64,000 nt of DNA from Streptomyces sp. NBC_01788 (GCF_035917575.1 NZ_CP109090.1:7626001-7690000), one strand, 5' to 3'; numbered from the stretch's first letter, positions 49,870 to 61,472 are shown. Notes: generated from the sequence alone by a model not told the origin. Translations and numbers: made by a program.

Positions 49870-51150
49870 ATGCCGTCCGCCGAAACGTCCGCACCCCAGG
49901 GCGGCTGCCCCGCCGGTCACGGGCGCCGCGCCTTCGTCAGGACGGCCCTGGGCGCCGGTGCCGCCGGAGCGGTCCTGGCCGGCGGCGGCCTCACCCTCGC
50001 CCGGAACGGCACCGGCCAGGCGCACGCCGCCGACGGCACCGGCGGAACGGCGGTCCCCTTCCACGGCGTCCACCAGGCAGGCGTCCTCACGCCCGCCCCA
50101 GCGGCCGCCGCCTTCGTCTCCTTCGACGTCATCGCCGAGAACCGCGAGGAACTCGCCGGACTGCTCCGGACCATCACCGAGCGGGCCCGCTTCCTCACCG
50201 CCGGCGGTACCCCCACGGACCTGGGCGTCGGCGCCCCGCCCTCCGACAGCGGCATCCTCGGCCCCGAGGTCCCCGCCGACTCCCTCACCGTCACCGTCGG
50301 CGTCGGAGCCTCCCTCTTCGACGACCGCTACGGACTGGCCAAGGCGATACCGCGCCGGCTCACCGCCATGCGGACCTTCCCCAACGACCACCTGAACCCC
50401 GCGGAGTGCCACGGCGACCTGTCCCTGCAGATCTGCGCCGACCGCCAGGACACGGTGCTGCACGCACTGCGCGACATCGCCCGGCACACCCGGGGCGCCC
50501 TCCAGATCAAGTGGCGCGTCGACGGCTTCCAGAGCGGACCGCGCCCCACCGGCACCCCACGCAACCTGCTCGGCTTCAAGGACGGCATCGCCAACCCGGA
50601 CGCAGCCTCCGCCCGCGACATGAACCGACTGGTCTGGGTGGGCGACGGGCAGGGCGAACCCGCCTGGGCGACCGGCGGCAGCTACCAGGTGATCCGGATC
50701 ATCCGCATGCTGGTGGAGTTCTGGGACCGGGTGTCGCTGACCGAGCAGGAGAAGATGTTCGGCCGCCGCAAGGACACCGGCGCCCCGCTGGACGGCGCCA
50801 AGGAGACCGACGTCCCCCAGTACGCCAAGGACCCCAAGGGCACCGCGATCCCGCTGGACTCCCACATCAGGATGGCCAACCCGCGCACCGCCGCCACCGA
50901 CGCCTCCCGCATCCTGCGCCGCGGCTACAACTACGACCGCGGCGTCGACAACGTCGGCAACCTCGACATGGGCCTGGCCTTCTGCTGCTACCAGCAGGAC
51001 GTGGTCCGCCAGTTCGAGGCCACGCAGACGCGGCTGATCGACGAGCCCCTCGTCGACTACATCTCCCCGACCGGCGGCGGCTACTTCTTCGTCCTGCCCG
51101 GCGTCCGCGACTCCTCCGACTGGCTCGGACGCGGACTGCTGTCCGCCTGA
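49870..51150 (+). CDS. efeB: EfeB deferrochelatase/DyP-type peroxidase
   Basis: 426 residues from ATG 49870, with AAAGGA ~9 nt upstream. This start puts a Tat motif at R19-R20 ([11 protein letters not shown]) before a hydrophobic stretch, so the folded heme protein is exported. An in-frame ATG at 49732 overlaps the efeUO stop (TGATG), giving 472 residues with a proline-rich N-terminus, so the start is not certain. DyP signatures are GFKDGIANP and the proximal heme ligand H332 in SHIRMANPR. EfeB oxidises Fe(II) or takes iron from heme for EfeUO. Confidence 0.93.
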   Translation: MPSAETSAPQGGCPAGHGRRAFVRTALGAGAAGAVLAGGGLTLARNGTGQAHAADGTGGTAVPFHGVHQAGVLTPAPAAAAFVSFDVIAENREELAGLLRTITERARFLTAGGTPTDLGVGAPPSDSGILGPEVPADSLTVTVGVGASLFDDRYGLAKAIPRRLTAMRTFPNDHLNPAECHGDLSLQICADRQDTVLHALRDIARHTRGALQIKWRVDGFQSGPRPTGTPRNLLGFKDGIANPDAASARDMNRLVWVGDGQGEPAWATGGSYQVIRIIRMLVEFWDRVSLTEQEKMFGRRKDTGAPLDGAKETDVPQYAKDPKGTAIPLDSHIRMANPRTAATDASRILRRGYNYDRGVDNVGNLDMGLAFCCYQQDVVRQFEATQTRLIDEPLVDYISPTGGGYFFVLPGVRDSSDWLGRGLLSA

Positions 51151-51266
51151 CGGACGCGGGACTTCTCCCTCCCGCCGGCCGGAGTGATTGGGACGGACCC
51201 TGCGGGAAACGCGGATCACGACACGCACAGAGTCCGCACGCACAGAGTCCGCCAGGGAGGAAACCC

Positions 51267-51752
51267 GTGAGCACCGATCCGATGGCAGACGACGCCTACC
51301 AGCCCACCGGGGACAACGAGGAACAACAGGACGCCGCGCCGCCGGACATGGAGAACGCGGTGGGGGAGCGGACCTACGACGACGTCCTCGACGAGGGGTA
51401 CTCGCCGCCCGAGAAGCCGCTGGGCGTCACCAAGTACGGCACGACGGCCGCCGAACAGCACGACGGTGAGAGCCTTGACCAGCGGCTGGCCCAGGAGCAG
51501 CCCGAAGAGGACGGGCCGGAGAGCGACGGCGTGGGCGACCTGCCCGGCGGCGAGGGCGAACCGGTGGACCCCGAGGCGGGCCGGGACCGCGCCGGGCGCC
51601 TCGTCGCCCCGGACGAGGGCGCCCACGGCGACACCACGAAGGAGGAGGTCGCCGACGACAAGGGCGTCGACGCGGGTGCCGCCGGCGCCGAGGAGGCGGC
51701 CGTTCACATCGTCGACGACGACACGCTGCCGGACGACGACACCGAGCCCTGA
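51267..51752 (+). CDS. DUF5709 family acidic protein
   Basis: 161 residues from GTG 51267, with GGGAGG ~7 nt upstream. It is strongly acidic and low in hydrophobic residues (YDDVLDEGYSPPEKPLGVTKYGTTAAEQHDGESLDQRLAQEQPEE, later VDDDTLPDDDTEP), which matches DUF5709, a family of small actinobacterial proteins without assigned role. It is probably disordered. A 14-bp direct repeat (containing GCACAGAGTCCG) sits just upstream at ~51222-51252. Its TGA lies inside a hairpin shared with the convergent sthA gene. Confidence 0.8.
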   Translation: MSTDPMADDAYQPTGDNEEQQDAAPPDMENAVGERTYDDVLDEGYSPPEKPLGVTKYGTTAAEQHDGESLDQRLAQEQPEEDGPESDGVGDLPGGEGEPVDPEAGRDRAGRLVAPDEGAHGDTTKEEVADDKGVDAGAAGAEEAAVHIVDDDTLPDDDTEP

Positions 51753-51768
51753 CCCGGCCCCCGGGTCA
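51750..51768. terminator. Compact bidirectional hairpin spanning both stop codons
   Basis: TGACCCGG (51750-51757), a CCC loop and CCGGGTCA (51761-51768) form an 8-bp stem. The left arm starts with the DUF5709 stop TGA, and the right arm ends with the stop of the convergent transhydrogenase gene. Confidence 0.6.
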
Positions 51769-53169
51769 GTCCCCGATCCGGTCGATCTGCCGCAGCTTGT
51801 TCGTCGCGTCCAGGGCGGCCACCTTGTACGACTCCGCGAGCGTCGGGTAGTTGAACACCGCGTCCACCAGGTAGTCCACGGTGCCGCCGCAGCCCATCAC
51901 CGTCTGCCCGATGTGGATGAGTTCGGTCGCCCCCGCGCCGAAGCAGTGCACTCCGAGCAGCGTGCGGTCCTCCGGCGAGACCAGCAGCTTCAGCAAGCCG
52001 TGCGAGTCGCCGATGATCTGCCCGCGGGCCAGCTCGCGGTAGCGGGAGACACCCACCTCGAACGGCACCCGGTCCTCGGTGAGCTGATCCTCGGTCCGCC
52101 CGACGAAGCTGATCTCAGGGATCGTGTAGATGCCGATCGGCTGAAGGTCGAGCATCCTGCCGACCGGCTCACCGCAGGCGTGGTACGCCGCCGCCCGGCC
52201 CTGTTCCATCGAGGTCGCCGCGAGCGCGGGGAAGCCGATCACGTCGCCGACCGCGTAGATGTGCGGCACCTGCGTACGGTAGTGCTCGTCGACCGCGATC
52301 CGGCCCCGCGCGTCGGCGCTCAACCCGGCCTTCTCCAGGTCGAGTCCGTCGGTGAGGCCCTGCCGGCCCGCCGAGTACATCACCGCGTCGGCCGGTATCT
52401 TCTTGCCGCTCTCCAGCACGGTGAGCGTGCCGTGCTCGTGCCGCTCCACCGCGGCCACCGTCTCCCCGAAGCGGAAGGTGACGGCGAGGTCCCGCAGGTG
52501 GTAGCGGAGCGACTCCACGATCTCGACGTCGCACATGTCGAGCATGCCCGGGCGCCGTTCGACGACGGTCACCCTGCTGCCGAGCGCGGCGAACATGGAG
52601 GCGTACTCCATCCCGATCACCCCCGCGCCGACGATGACCATCGACTGCGGCACCCGCTCCAGCGTCAGCACGTTGTCGGAGTCCATGATGGTGCGCCCGT
52701 CGAACTGCACGCTGTCCGGCCGGGCCGGCCGGGTACCGGTCGCGATGACGATGTGTTCGGCGGTCAACAGCCTTTCCTCGCCGGTCACTTCGCGCAGCGC
52801 GACGGTGTGCTCGTCGACGAAGCGGCCGGTCCCGGCGAGCAGGGACACATGGTTGCGGGAGAGCTGGCTGCGGATGACGTCGACCTCGCGGCCCACCACG
52901 TGCTGGGTGCGCGCGGTCAGGTCGGCGACGGTGATGTCCTCCTTCAGCCGGTAACTCTGACCGTACAGATCGCGCTGGCTGAGTCCGGTGAGGTAGAGCA
53001 CCGCCTCGCGCAGGGTCTTGGAGGGAATGGTTCCGGTGTGGATCGAGACCCCGCCGACCATGTCGGGGCTGTCGACGACAGCCACTCGGCGGCCCAGCTT
53101 GGCCGCGGCGATGGCGGCCTTCTGGCCGCCGGGTCCGGATCCTATGACGATCATGTCGAAGTCGGGCAC
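51766..53169 (-). CDS. sthA: Si-specific soluble NAD(P)+ transhydrogenase
   Basis: 467 residues, the usual length of soluble transhydrogenase, a flavoprotein of the disulfide-reductase family that moves hydride between NADPH and NAD+. FAD-binding is [20 protein letters not shown]; the place of the redox-active CxxxxC is [19 protein letters not shown], without a cysteine pair, as in SthA. NAD(P) binding is [20 protein letters not shown], and the dimerisation domain includes [17 protein letters not shown]. It balances NADPH pools in the cytoplasm. Not an operon with its neighbours. Confidence 0.93.
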   Translation of the reverse strand: MPDFDMIVIGSGPGGQKAAIAAAKLGRRVAVVDSPDMVGGVSIHTGTIPSKTLREAVLYLTGLSQRDLYGQSYRLKEDITVADLTARTQHVVGREVDVIRSQLSRNHVSLLAGTGRFVDEHTVALREVTGEERLLTAEHIVIATGTRPARPDSVQFDGRTIMDSDNVLTLERVPQSMVIVGAGVIGMEYASMFAALGSRVTVVERRPGMLDMCDVEIVESLRYHLRDLAVTFRFGETVAAVERHEHGTLTVLESGKKIPADAVMYSAGRQGLTDGLDLEKAGLSADARGRIAVDEHYRTQVPHIYAVGDVIGFPALAATSMEQGRAAAYHACGEPVGRMLDLQPIGIYTIPEISFVGRTEDQLTEDRVPFEVGVSRYRELARGQIIGDSHGLLKLLVSPEDRTLLGVHCFGAGATELIHIGQTVMGCGGTVDYLVDAVFNYPTLAESYKVAALDATNKLRQIDRIGD

Positions 53170-53217
53170 GCCCCGGAGTCTCGCAGAGCGACGCCCCCCA
53201 GCGAAAGGGACGAGCGA

Positions 53218-53249
53218 AAGGGACCGGAGCGGCAGAACTCCGGTCCCTT
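53218..53249 (-). terminator. Hairpin after the small gene at 53269
   Basis: A perfect 12-bp stem AAGGGACCGGAG (53218-53229) / CTCCGGTCCCTT (53238-53249) lies 20 bases after the stop codon (minus strand), between that gene and sthA. The left arm overlaps a 13-bp direct repeat starting GCGAAAGGGAC. Confidence 0.65.
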
Positions 53250-53268
53250 CCGGCTCCGGCCTTCAGGA

Positions 53269-53475
53269 CTACGGCAGCAGCTTGTCCAGGGCGGCCGGGC
53301 CCTCCGTCTCGATCTTGCGCTTGGCCCACTCCAGGTTGCGCGGGGTGATGTCGCGGCCCGCGGCCAGCACCACGTCCTCGGGCGAGACGTCGGTGCCGGT
53401 GCGGGCGTGCAGGAGGTCGTCCGGGGTGCACCGCTCCCCGGGCTCGCGGGATGCATCGGGTTGTGACGTCGACAT
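53269..53475 (-). CDS. Small conserved hypothetical protein
   Basis: 68 residues from ATG 53475, with GAGGAGG 5 nt upstream, a very strong ribosome site. Sequence highlights are RCTPDDLLHARTGTDVSPEDVVLAAGRDITPRNLEWAKRKIETEGPAALDKLLP. It is helical, soluble and slightly acidic, and recalls short actinobacterial proteins of unknown role. It is divergent from the GH15 gene. Confidence 0.75.
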   Translation of the reverse strand: MSTSQPDASREPGERCTPDDLLHARTGTDVSPEDVVLAAGRDITPRNLEWAKRKIETEGPAALDKLLP

Positions 53476-53662
53476 GTGGCCTCCTCGGGTCCGGCCCGGT
53501 CCCCGCCCGGGTCCGGAATGCGGCCCTCGTGCTGCGGGAGCGGGACCTCCTCCCACGATTGCCCGTCGGACGGCACCCTGCATCCGGAAGGCCGCTCCTA
53601 AGCTGGAGGAAAGCTGGGCGAAAGTCGGACGGACCGCGACAACCACGACACCGGTCCGCGCG

Positions 53663-53703
53663 GGGGACAGTGAGGGGACAGTGAGGGGACAGTGAGGGGA
53701 CAG
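53663..53703. repeat. 11-bp tandem repeat leading into the GH15 ribosome site
   Basis: GGGGACAGTGA occurs three times in a row (53663, 53674, 53685) with a partial fourth copy (GGGGACAG). The partial copy runs into AGGAGG, the ribosome site of the glucoamylase gene. Confidence 0.88.
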
Positions 53704-53715
53704 GAGGCAGCCGCG

Positions 53716-55560
53716 ATGGCCGAGACCCGAAGCCGAGAGCCCGACACGGGCGCACCCGGCTATGTTCCGATCGCCGACCACGGCCTGATCGGCGACCTGC
53801 GCACCGTCGCCCTCGTAGGCACCGACGGCACGATCGACTGGTACTGCTGCCCCTCCTTCGACGCCCCGAGCGTCTTCGCCGCGATCCTGGACGCCGAGCG
53901 CGGCGGCCGCTTCGAACTCGCCGCGGCCGACGCGGCGCGCACCAAGCAGTTCTACTTCCCCGACACCAACGTGCTGATCACCCGTTTCTTCACCGAGGAC
54001 GGCGTCGGCGAGGTGCAGGACTTCATGCCGGTGAGCGGAGACCGGCGGGGATCCGCCGAGACCGAACGGCACCGGCTCATCCGGCGCGTGCTGTGCGTGC
54101 GCGGCACCCTGCCGTTCCGGGCCGTGGTGGCTCCCCGCTTCAACTACGGCGCCGACCCGCACACCGTCCGCGTGGAGGGCTGCACGGCCCTGTTCGAGTC
54201 GGCGACCCTGTCCCTCGCCCTGACGTCCACCGTGCCCCTGGAGAGCGACGGCACGGACCTGCGGGCGGACTTCAAGCTCGCCGAGGGCGAGTCGGCCGTC
54301 TTCGCGCTGGACCAGGTCGGCGGCGAGGTGGTCCCACGGCGGTGCGCCCACGCCGAGGCCGAGGACCAGTTCTGCGCCACGGTCGCCTACTGGCGCCGCT
54401 GGCTCGCCCAGTCCCGCTACCGCGGCCGCTGGCGGGAGATGGTCCACCGCTCCGCCCTCACCCTGAAACTGCTCACCTACGCCCCGACCGGCGCCATCGT
54501 CGCCGCGCCCACCACGAGCCTGCCCGAGCGGGTCGGCGGTGAGCGCAACTGGGACTACCGCTACGTCTGGGTGCGCGACGCCGCGTTCGCCGTCTACGCG
54601 CTGCTGCGCCTCGGCTTCGCCGGCGAGGCGGAGGCGTTCATGCGCTTCGTGAACCGGCACATCAGCCCCGGAGACGGCAAGGCGACCGGCCCGCTGCAGA
54701 TCATGTACGGCATCGACGGCCGCACCGAGCTGCCCGAACGGGAACTCGGCCACCTGGAGGGACACCGGGGCTCCGCTCCCGTGCGGGTCGGCAACGCCGC
54801 CGCCGACCAGCTCCAGCTCGACATCTACGGCGCCCTGATCGACTCGATCTACCTCTTCGACAAGTGGGCCCAGCCGATCTCCAGTGCCCAGTGGGACGAC
54901 GTGTCCGCGCTGGTGGAATGGGTCTGCGAGCACTGGGACCAGCCCGACGAGGGGGTGTGGGAGACCCGCGGTGGCCGGCAGAACTTCCTGTACTCGCGCC
55001 TGATGTGCTGGGTGGCCGTCGAACGCGCCATGCGGCTGGCCAACCGCCGCGGCCTGCCCGCCGACCTGCCCCGCTGGCGGCAGTGCCGGGACGCCGTCTA
55101 CCGCCGCATCATGGACCACGGCTGGTCCGCCGGGCGGCAGGCCTTCGTCCAGTACGAGGACGGCGACGTCCTGGACGCCGCCGTCCTGATGATGCCGCTG
55201 GCGAAGTTCATCGCGCCGACCGACCCCAAGTGGCTGTCCACCCTCGACGCGCTGACCGGGGACCTGGTCTCCGACTCGCTCGTCTACCGCTACGACCCCC
55301 AGGCCAGCCCCGACGGGCTGCGCGGCGACGAGGGCACGTTCTCCATCTGCTCGTTCTGGTACGTCGAGGCCCTCACCCGGGCCGGCCGCCTCGACGAGGC
55401 CCGCCTCGCCTTCGAGAAGATGCTCACCTACGCCAACCACCTCGGCCTGTACGCGGAGGAGATCGGCCCCACCGGCGAGCAGCAGGGCAACTTCCCCCAG
55501 GCCTTCACACACCTGTCCCTGATCAGCGCGGCCTACAACCTCGACCGCGCCCTGGGCTGA
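53716..55560 (+). CDS. GH15 family glucoamylase/trehalase-like glycoside hydrolase
   Basis: 614 residues from ATG 53716, with AGGAGG 8 nt upstream. The N-terminal trehalase-like domain starts [44 protein letters not shown]; the (alpha/alpha)6 barrel has [16 protein letters not shown] (residues 276-290) and [17 protein letters not shown], typical of bacterial GH15 enzymes that hydrolyse alpha-glucosidic bonds, including trehalose in mycobacteria. No signal peptide, so it acts in the cytoplasm. Substrate (trehalose or maltooligosaccharides) is not certain. Confidence 0.9.
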   Translation: MAETRSREPDTGAPGYVPIADHGLIGDLRTVALVGTDGTIDWYCCPSFDAPSVFAAILDAERGGRFELAAADAARTKQFYFPDTNVLITRFFTEDGVGEVQDFMPVSGDRRGSAETERHRLIRRVLCVRGTLPFRAVVAPRFNYGADPHTVRVEGCTALFESATLSLALTSTVPLESDGTDLRADFKLAEGESAVFALDQVGGEVVPRRCAHAEAEDQFCATVAYWRRWLAQSRYRGRWREMVHRSALTLKLLTYAPTGAIVAAPTTSLPERVGGERNWDYRYVWVRDAAFAVYALLRLGFAGEAEAFMRFVNRHISPGDGKATGPLQIMYGIDGRTELPERELGHLEGHRGSAPVRVGNAAADQLQLDIYGALIDSIYLFDKWAQPISSAQWDDVSALVEWVCEHWDQPDEGVWETRGGRQNFLYSRLMCWVAVERAMRLANRRGLPADLPRWRQCRDAVYRRIMDHGWSAGRQAFVQYEDGDVLDAAVLMMPLAKFIAPTDPKWLSTLDALTGDLVSDSLVYRYDPQASPDGLRGDEGTFSICSFWYVEALTRAGRLDEARLAFEKMLTYANHLGLYAEEIGPTGEQQGNFPQAFTHLSLISAAYNLDRALG

Positions 55561-55605
55561 CGCCGCGCCTCGGCCCCAGTGGCGTCAGCCGGCGGGAGAG
55601 GCCTC

Positions 55606-58365
55606 TCAGGGCAGCGGCTGTTCCGCCCAGATGGCCTTGCCGGTCAGCGTGTACCGGGTGCCCCACCGCTCGGCGAGCTGCGCCACGAGGAACAGACCGC
55701 GGCCCCCCTCGTCCGTGCTCGCCGCATAGCGCAGATGCGGGGAGGTGTTGCTGCTGTCGAAGACCTCGCAGATCAGGGAACGGTCGCACAGCACCCGGAC
55801 GCGGATGGGCTCGGCGCCGTAACGGATCGCGTTGGTGACCAGCTCGCTGAGGATCAGCTCGGTGGCGAACGTCAGCTCCTCGAGACCCCACTCCACCAGC
55901 CGCCGGCTCACCGCCGCGCGAACGTCCCCGACCGCCGACGCCTGCCCGGGCACGTCCCACTCGGCCACCTGCCCGGGACCCAGCGCCCGGGTGCGGGCCA
56001 CGAGCACCGCGATGTCGTCCACCGGCCGGGACGGCCGGACGTCCAGGACGGCCCGGCACGTGTCCTCCGGGGACTCGCCGGCGGAGGCGAGAGCGGTGCG
56101 CAGCTCCGCCAGCCCGGTGTCGATGTCCCGCTCCCGGTCCATCACGAGCCCGTCGGTGTACAGGACCAGCCGGCTGCCCTCGGCCAGCTCCAGCTCCGCC
56201 GTCTCGAACGGCAGCCCGCCCAGCCCGAGCGGAGGACCGGCGGGCAGGTCGGGGAACGTCACGTCCCCGTCGGGCCCGACCACGGCGGGCGGCGGATGGC
56301 CGGCGCGGGCGACCGCGCAGCGGCGCGAGACAGGATCGTAGATCGCGTACAGGCAGGTCGCGCCGGCGACGGGCGCACCGGAACTGTCTGCCGTCTCGTC
56401 CTGGTCGATACGGCAGACCAGCTCGTCCAGCAGCCCGAGCAGCTCGTCGGGCGGCAGGTCCAGGGCGGAGAAGTTGCTGACCGCGGTCCGCAGCCGCCCC
56501 ATCGTGGCCGCGGCGTGCAGCCCGTGCCCGACCACGTCCCCGACGACGAGCGCGACCCGCGCCCCGGACAGCGGCAGCACGTCGAACCAGTCGCCGCCCA
56601 CGCCCGCCTGCGCGGGCAGATAGCGGGAGGCGACGTCCAGCGCGTTCTGCTCGGGCAGGCTGCGCGGCAGCAGACTGCGCTGGAGGGTGACTGCCAGCCC
56701 GTGCTCGCGGGTGTAGCGGCGGGCGTTGTCGATGGAGACCGCCGCCCGGGCCACCAGCTCCTCGGCGAGAGCCAGCTCCTCGGCGTCGAAGGGCTCGTCC
56801 TTCTCCGACCGCCAGAAGCTGACCAGCCCGAGAAGCAGGTTGCCCGCCCGCACGGGCACGGCGATCAGAGAGTGGATGCCGGACGCCAGCACCCGCTCGG
56901 TCCGCTCGGCGTCCTGTGCCTGCCAGCCCGGGGCCGCCTCAAGACGGGGTTCGAGGACCGGCCGGCGGGACTTGAGACCGAGCGCCTGTGGAGTGGAGGG
57001 AATGAAGCGGATCTCCTGGCCCAGCGGGTACAGCGGTGTGTTCTCGCGGATCCCGGCGAAGGCGGTGCGGCGCAGCGCGGCCCCCGGATCCGGGTCCTCG
57101 CCGGCCAGCACGGCGTCGTACAGATCCAGGGTCGCGAAGTCCGCGAACCGGGGAACGGCGACCCGGACGAGTTCCTCGGCGGTCCGGGTCACGTCCAGGG
57201 ACGTGCCGACGCCCACACCGGCGTCGTAGAGCAGACTGAGGCGTTCCCGTGCCTTCTCCGCCCGGCCGGACAGGGCGCGCAGCTCCGTGGAGTCGCGCAG
57301 CGTGGCCACACTGCCCGACGGGCCGCCCGCCATGTCCGTGGGCCGCTGGTTGATCGCCAGCAGCCGGTCGCCGACCAGGCGCACCTCGTCGGTGGCGATC
57401 CGGCCGGAGGCCAGCAGCTCGGCGGTCCCGGGGTCGAGGCCGAGGTCGAGCACGGGGCGGCGCTCGGCGTCCTCGGGCAGGCCGAGCAGGTGCCGCGCCT
57501 CGTCGTTGGCCAGCAGCAGTCTTCCGTCGTCGCCGACGATGATCACGCCTTCCCGGACGGAGTGCAGCACCGCGTCGTGGTGCTCGTACATCCGGGTCAT
57601 CTCCCGCGGGCCGAGCCCATGGGTCTGGCGCAGCAGACGGCGGGTGACCAGGGCGGTGCCCGCCGTGGCCAGGGCGAGGGCCACGGCCGCGGCGCTCAGT
57701 ACCACCGGCAGCTGCCGGTCCGCCAGGCCGCCGACGTTCCTGGTGGTGATGCCGGCCGACACCAGGCCCACCACCTTGCCGTCCGGCGCCCGGATCGGCA
57801 CGACGGCCTGCACCAGCGGCCCGAGGGTCCCGTCGACCTGCTCGACGACGGTGCGGCCGGCCAGCGCGGGCTGGAAGGTGCCGACGAACCTCTTGCCGAT
57901 GCGGTCCGGCTCGGGGTGGGTGTAGCGGACTCCGTGGGTGTTCATCACGACGACGAAGTCGACGTGCGCGTCCTTGCGGGCCGCCTCGGCCCGCGGTTGC
58001 AGCACCGCCGTCGGGTCGGGGGCGGCGAGCGCCTCCCGGACTCCCGGCGCGTTGGCGAACGTCTCGGCGACGGCGAGCGAGCGGTTGCGGGCCTCGTCGT
58101 CGCTGTCGTGCCGCACCTGGAGCACCAGCGCCACCACGGCGGCCGCGACCAGCAGCAGCACGATGGCGACCTGGAGCAGGAACACCTGTCCCGCGACGCT
58201 GCGCCCGCCGAGGGCCGAGCGCAGCGCGGACGGTCTGTTCCCGCCCGTGTGGCCATGCCCGGACCGCCCGCGCGCCCGCCGGGTCGGGCCGGACGCGAGC
58301 TCGAGACGCCGTCGATGGGGACGGCGGGCCGACCGGGAGCCGGTGCGACCCGGGAGTCGGACCAT
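55606..58365 (-). CDS. Membrane sensor SpoIIE-type phosphatase with PAS, GAF and HATPase domains
   Basis: 919 residues. Order: basic N-terminus, transmembrane helix (about 55-83), extracellular single-Cache domain (~85-215; [35 protein letters not shown] is its core), second helix (~222-245), PAS (~265-370), GAF (~385-560), PP2C phosphatase (~580-780; [33 protein letters not shown]) and a C-terminal anti-sigma-type HATPase_c_2 ([15 protein letters not shown]...[18 protein letters not shown]). It couples an outside ligand, perhaps a dicarboxylate, to partner-switching of sigma-factor regulators. A combined phosphatase and kinase end is typical of Streptomyces. Confidence 0.93.
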   Translation of the reverse strand: MVRLPGRTGSRSARRPHRRRLELASGPTRRARGRSGHGHTGGNRPSALRSALGGRSVAGQVFLLQVAIVLLLVAAAVVALVLQVRHDSDDEARNRSLAVAETFANAPGVREALAAPDPTAVLQPRAEAARKDAHVDFVVVMNTHGVRYTHPEPDRIGKRFVGTFQPALAGRTVVEQVDGTLGPLVQAVVPIRAPDGKVVGLVSAGITTRNVGGLADRQLPVVLSAAAVALALATAGTALVTRRLLRQTHGLGPREMTRMYEHHDAVLHSVREGVIIVGDDGRLLLANDEARHLLGLPEDAERRPVLDLGLDPGTAELLASGRIATDEVRLVGDRLLAINQRPTDMAGGPSGSVATLRDSTELRALSGRAEKARERLSLLYDAGVGVGTSLDVTRTAEELVRVAVPRFADFATLDLYDAVLAGEDPDPGAALRRTAFAGIRENTPLYPLGQEIRFIPSTPQALGLKSRRPVLEPRLEAAPGWQAQDAERTERVLASGIHSLIAVPVRAGNLLLGLVSFWRSEKDEPFDAEELALAEELVARAAVSIDNARRYTREHGLAVTLQRSLLPRSLPEQNALDVASRYLPAQAGVGGDWFDVLPLSGARVALVVGDVVGHGLHAAATMGRLRTAVSNFSALDLPPDELLGLLDELVCRIDQDETADSSGAPVAGATCLYAIYDPVSRRCAVARAGHPPPAVVGPDGDVTFPDLPAGPPLGLGGLPFETAELELAEGSRLVLYTDGLVMDRERDIDTGLAELRTALASAGESPEDTCRAVLDVRPSRPVDDIAVLVARTRALGPGQVAEWDVPGQASAVGDVRAAVSRRLVEWGLEELTFATELILSELVTNAIRYGAEPIRVRVLCDRSLICEVFDSSNTSPHLRYAASTDEGGRGLFLVAQLAERWGTRYTLTGKAIWAEQPLP

Positions 58366-58436
58366 GAGCCATGTCTACACTGCCGCGCCCCGTGAGGCGA
58401 GAGGCAGTGCCCGGCCGTGCCGTGTCCGCTGCCGTG

Positions 58437-59129
58437 TCAGGCTTCTTTGCTGGCGTCGGTGCGGATGGTCTGGGCGAGGTCGCGGATCTTGATGTTGTGG
58501 TGCTGGGAGATGCGGCGCAGGACGGCGAAGGCGTCCTCCTCGCTCAGGCCGTGCCGCTCCCGCAGGATGCCCATGGCCTCGCCGATGGCGTGCCGGGTAT
58601 CCAACGCGTGTTCGAGCTGGTCGACGGTTCTGGCACCCGCCACGGCGACGGCGGCGTGCGAGGCGAGCAGCCAGCCCGCTGTCTCGCTGTCCTTGGTGAA
58701 GGAGCCGGGACGGCTGGAGTACAGGTTGAGTGCCCCGAAGTCCTGGTCCTGGGTGTACAGCAGGAAACCCATCATGCTGCCGATGCCCAGGTCGCGGGCG
58801 GCCGGCGCGTACCGCGGCCACGCCGGCTGCGGCCGGGTGAGGTCGGCGATGCGGAACAGCCGGTCGCCGTCGACGCGGCGGGCCGCGTCGAAGCAGGGCC
58901 CCTCGCCCGCCTCGCCCTGCAACCGGTCGGACTCCACGACCAGGTCCCCGCTGGCGGCCAGCGTCACGGCGCGCCCCTTGCGCACCGCCAGGATCCCGGA
59001 GGCCTCGCACCCGTCGATCAGTTCGACGGCCGCCCGGACGATCTCGTCGAGTGTCTCCTGAGTGGAGTCCTGGGCCAGCAGGCGCCGGGCGAGCTGGGCC
59101 ATCTGCTCGGCGAACTCACGCCAGTCCAT
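58437..59129 (-). CDS. GAF and ANTAR domain-containing regulator
   Basis: 230 residues from ATG 59129. A GAF domain (about 15-165; VELIDGCEASGILAVRKGRAVTLAASGDL, GEGPCFDAARR, MMGFLLYTQDQDFGALNLYSS) leads to an ANTAR domain (~172-225; LEHALDTRHAIGEAMGILRERHGLSEEDAFAVLRRISQHHNIKIRDLAQTI). ANTAR domains bind paired hairpins in mRNA leaders and prevent termination; the GAF part senses the signal. The phosphatase gene lies 71 bp downstream on the same strand, so the two may share a transcript. Confidence 0.92.
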   Translation of the reverse strand: MDWREFAEQMAQLARRLLAQDSTQETLDEIVRAAVELIDGCEASGILAVRKGRAVTLAASGDLVVESDRLQGEAGEGPCFDAARRVDGDRLFRIADLTRPQPAWPRYAPAARDLGIGSMMGFLLYTQDQDFGALNLYSSRPGSFTKDSETAGWLLASHAAVAVAGARTVDQLEHALDTRHAIGEAMGILRERHGLSEEDAFAVLRRISQHHNIKIRDLAQTIRTDASKEA

Positions 59130-59300
59130 TCGCACCCGCCCTTCTCGCAGCCGCGCGCACCGGTGCGCACAGGGCGGCGCTTTCAAGCGCCCGTATTCGC
59201 AGCGTACCCCGCGGTCACCCGCGTACCCGGGCGGCGCCGATCATGGTCCGCGCACGCCCATGCCCCGGCCCGGCACGCTCGTGTTCCGGCCCGGCGCGGC

Positions 59301-59330
59301 GGTGCCCCGGCCCGCGCGGGCCGGGGCACC
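59301..59330 (-). terminator. Very stable palindromic terminator
   Basis: A 30-bp perfect palindrome with 13-bp arms GGTGCCCCGGCCC / GGGCCGGGGCACC and a GCGC centre, 11 bases after the stop of the secreted-protein gene. It also stands upstream of the GAF-ANTAR gene. Related CCGGCCCGGC words precede it at 59260-59300. Confidence 0.8.
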
Positions 59331-59340
59331 GTTCACGGGG

Positions 59341-59814
59341 TCAGGCGCCCCACGTGCCCTGGTTGACGGCGCAGTTCCAGCCGGAGCCGTGCAGGGCGAA
59401 CTTCACCTTGTAGCTCCTGGTGTTCAGCAGGTGGGTCCGGACCTTGAAGCCGAGGCTCGCCTTGCCCTTGAAGGTCGTGGTGCGGACCGTCACGACCTGC
59501 GAGGTCCTGCGGCTGATCTTGCCGCCCTTCGGTGTCGCCGTGCTGAAGCGGACGTTCTTGACGTTGGTGACCGTGAACGTGACGTTCTTGATCTTCTTCG
59601 TGGTCTTGCTCTTGATGCCGAAGTACAGGCCGCCGTTCGTCACCCACCCGTTGTGGTCCACGTAGAAACGGGACGGGTAGACGATGTCGATCGGGCAGCC
59701 CGAACTCTGCGGCGCGGCGGTCGCCGCGGAAGCGGCCCCGGCGAGACCCAGCTGAGCGACGGTGAGGACCCCGGTCGCGGCCAGTGCCGCGACGGTCGTG
59801 CGCTTACGGTTCAC
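59341..59814 (-). CDS. Secreted hypothetical protein
   Basis: 157 residues with a signal peptide (MNRKRTTVAALAATGVLTVAQLG, cut after ASA at ~30). The mature part is basic (KSKTTKKIKNVTFTVTNVKNV...FKGKASLGFKVRTHLLNTRSYKVKF) with many beta strands and two cysteines (GCPIDIVYPSR and GWNCAVNQGTW) likely joined in a disulfide. It may bind cell wall or a polyanion. No family recognised. Confidence 0.78.
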   Translation of the reverse strand: MNRKRTTVAALAATGVLTVAQLGLAGAASAATAAPQSSGCPIDIVYPSRFYVDHNGWVTNGGLYFGIKSKTTKKIKNVTFTVTNVKNVRFSTATPKGGKISRRTSQVVTVRTTTFKGKASLGFKVRTHLLNTRSYKVKFALHGSGWNCAVNQGTWGA

Positions 59815-60009
59815 TGCGGTGACACCTTCCCCCTACGGCCCTCACGGACCGGACCGACATGGCGTACGGCGTCCCCGTGGGACGCCGCGCGCCACTGTGA
59901 CGGCGTATTTCATAGCACGGCGGAAAAGCGCCGAAGCAACCCCTGGGACTCCAGGGCCACTTGGTGACAAAACCGGGACAATCGTGAGGCACCGCGCCCG
60001 GCGCGCGTA

Positions 60010-60015
60010 TACGTT
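60010..60015 (+). promoter_or_regulatory. -10 box of leaderless SRPBCC transcript
   Basis: TACGTT ends 6 nt before the ATG at 60022, consistent with a leaderless promoter. Confidence 0.4.
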
Positions 60016-60021
60016 GCCGCC

Positions 60022-60495
60022 ATGTATGCCACACGGCTCTCACGGCGGGTGCGGGCCACTCCCGCCGCCGTCTACCGGGCCCTCACCGACCCCGACGCGG
60101 TGGCGAGATGGCGCGTCCCCGACGGAATGACCGCTCATGTCCACGAGTTCGACGCCCGCGAGGGCGGCACGTTCCGGGTGTCCCTCTCCTACGACGAGCC
60201 GGGCGCCCGGGGCAAGTCGGGTGCCCGCACGGACACCTACCGGGGGCACTTCGCCCGGCTCGTGCCCGGTCGCCTGGTGGTCGAGGTGCTCGCGTTCGAG
60301 ACCGACGAGGACTCCCTGCACGGCACGATGACGATGACCACGTCACTGGCCGAGGCGGACGGCGGGACGGAGGTCGTCATCGTGCACGAGGGCATCCCCG
60401 ACGAGGTGCCGCGCGCGGACAACGAGCTGGGGACGCGGATGGCCCTGGACAACCTCGCCCGGCTGGTGGAGAGCGACGTCCAGGACGGCACGTAG
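60022..60495 (+). CDS. SRPBCC/AHSA1-like domain protein
   Basis: 157 residues of a single AHSA1-type START fold: RLSRRVRATPAAVYRALTDPDAVARWRVPDGMTAHVHEFDAREGGTFRVSLSYD, then RLVPGRLVVEVLAFETDEDSLHGTMTMTTSLAEADGGTEVVIVHEGIPDEVP and the C-terminal helix. Such proteins bind hydrophobic ligands or act as chaperone-like stress proteins. Next to the fructosamine-kinase-like gene but convergent with it (2 bp apart), so not an operon. Confidence 0.88.
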   Translation: MYATRLSRRVRATPAAVYRALTDPDAVARWRVPDGMTAHVHEFDAREGGTFRVSLSYDEPGARGKSGARTDTYRGHFARLVPGRLVVEVLAFETDEDSLHGTMTMTTSLAEADGGTEVVIVHEGIPDEVPRADNELGTRMALDNLARLVESDVQDGT

Positions 60496-60497
60496 GG

Positions 60498-61468
<971 letters not shown>

Positions 61469-61472
<4 letters not shown>

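Noticed and set aside
47594..49894. A 766-codon minus-strand frame opposite efeUO
   Set aside because: Low-complexity Gly/Asp/Arg composition and no ribosome site. The plus strand has clear EfeU and EfeO motifs.
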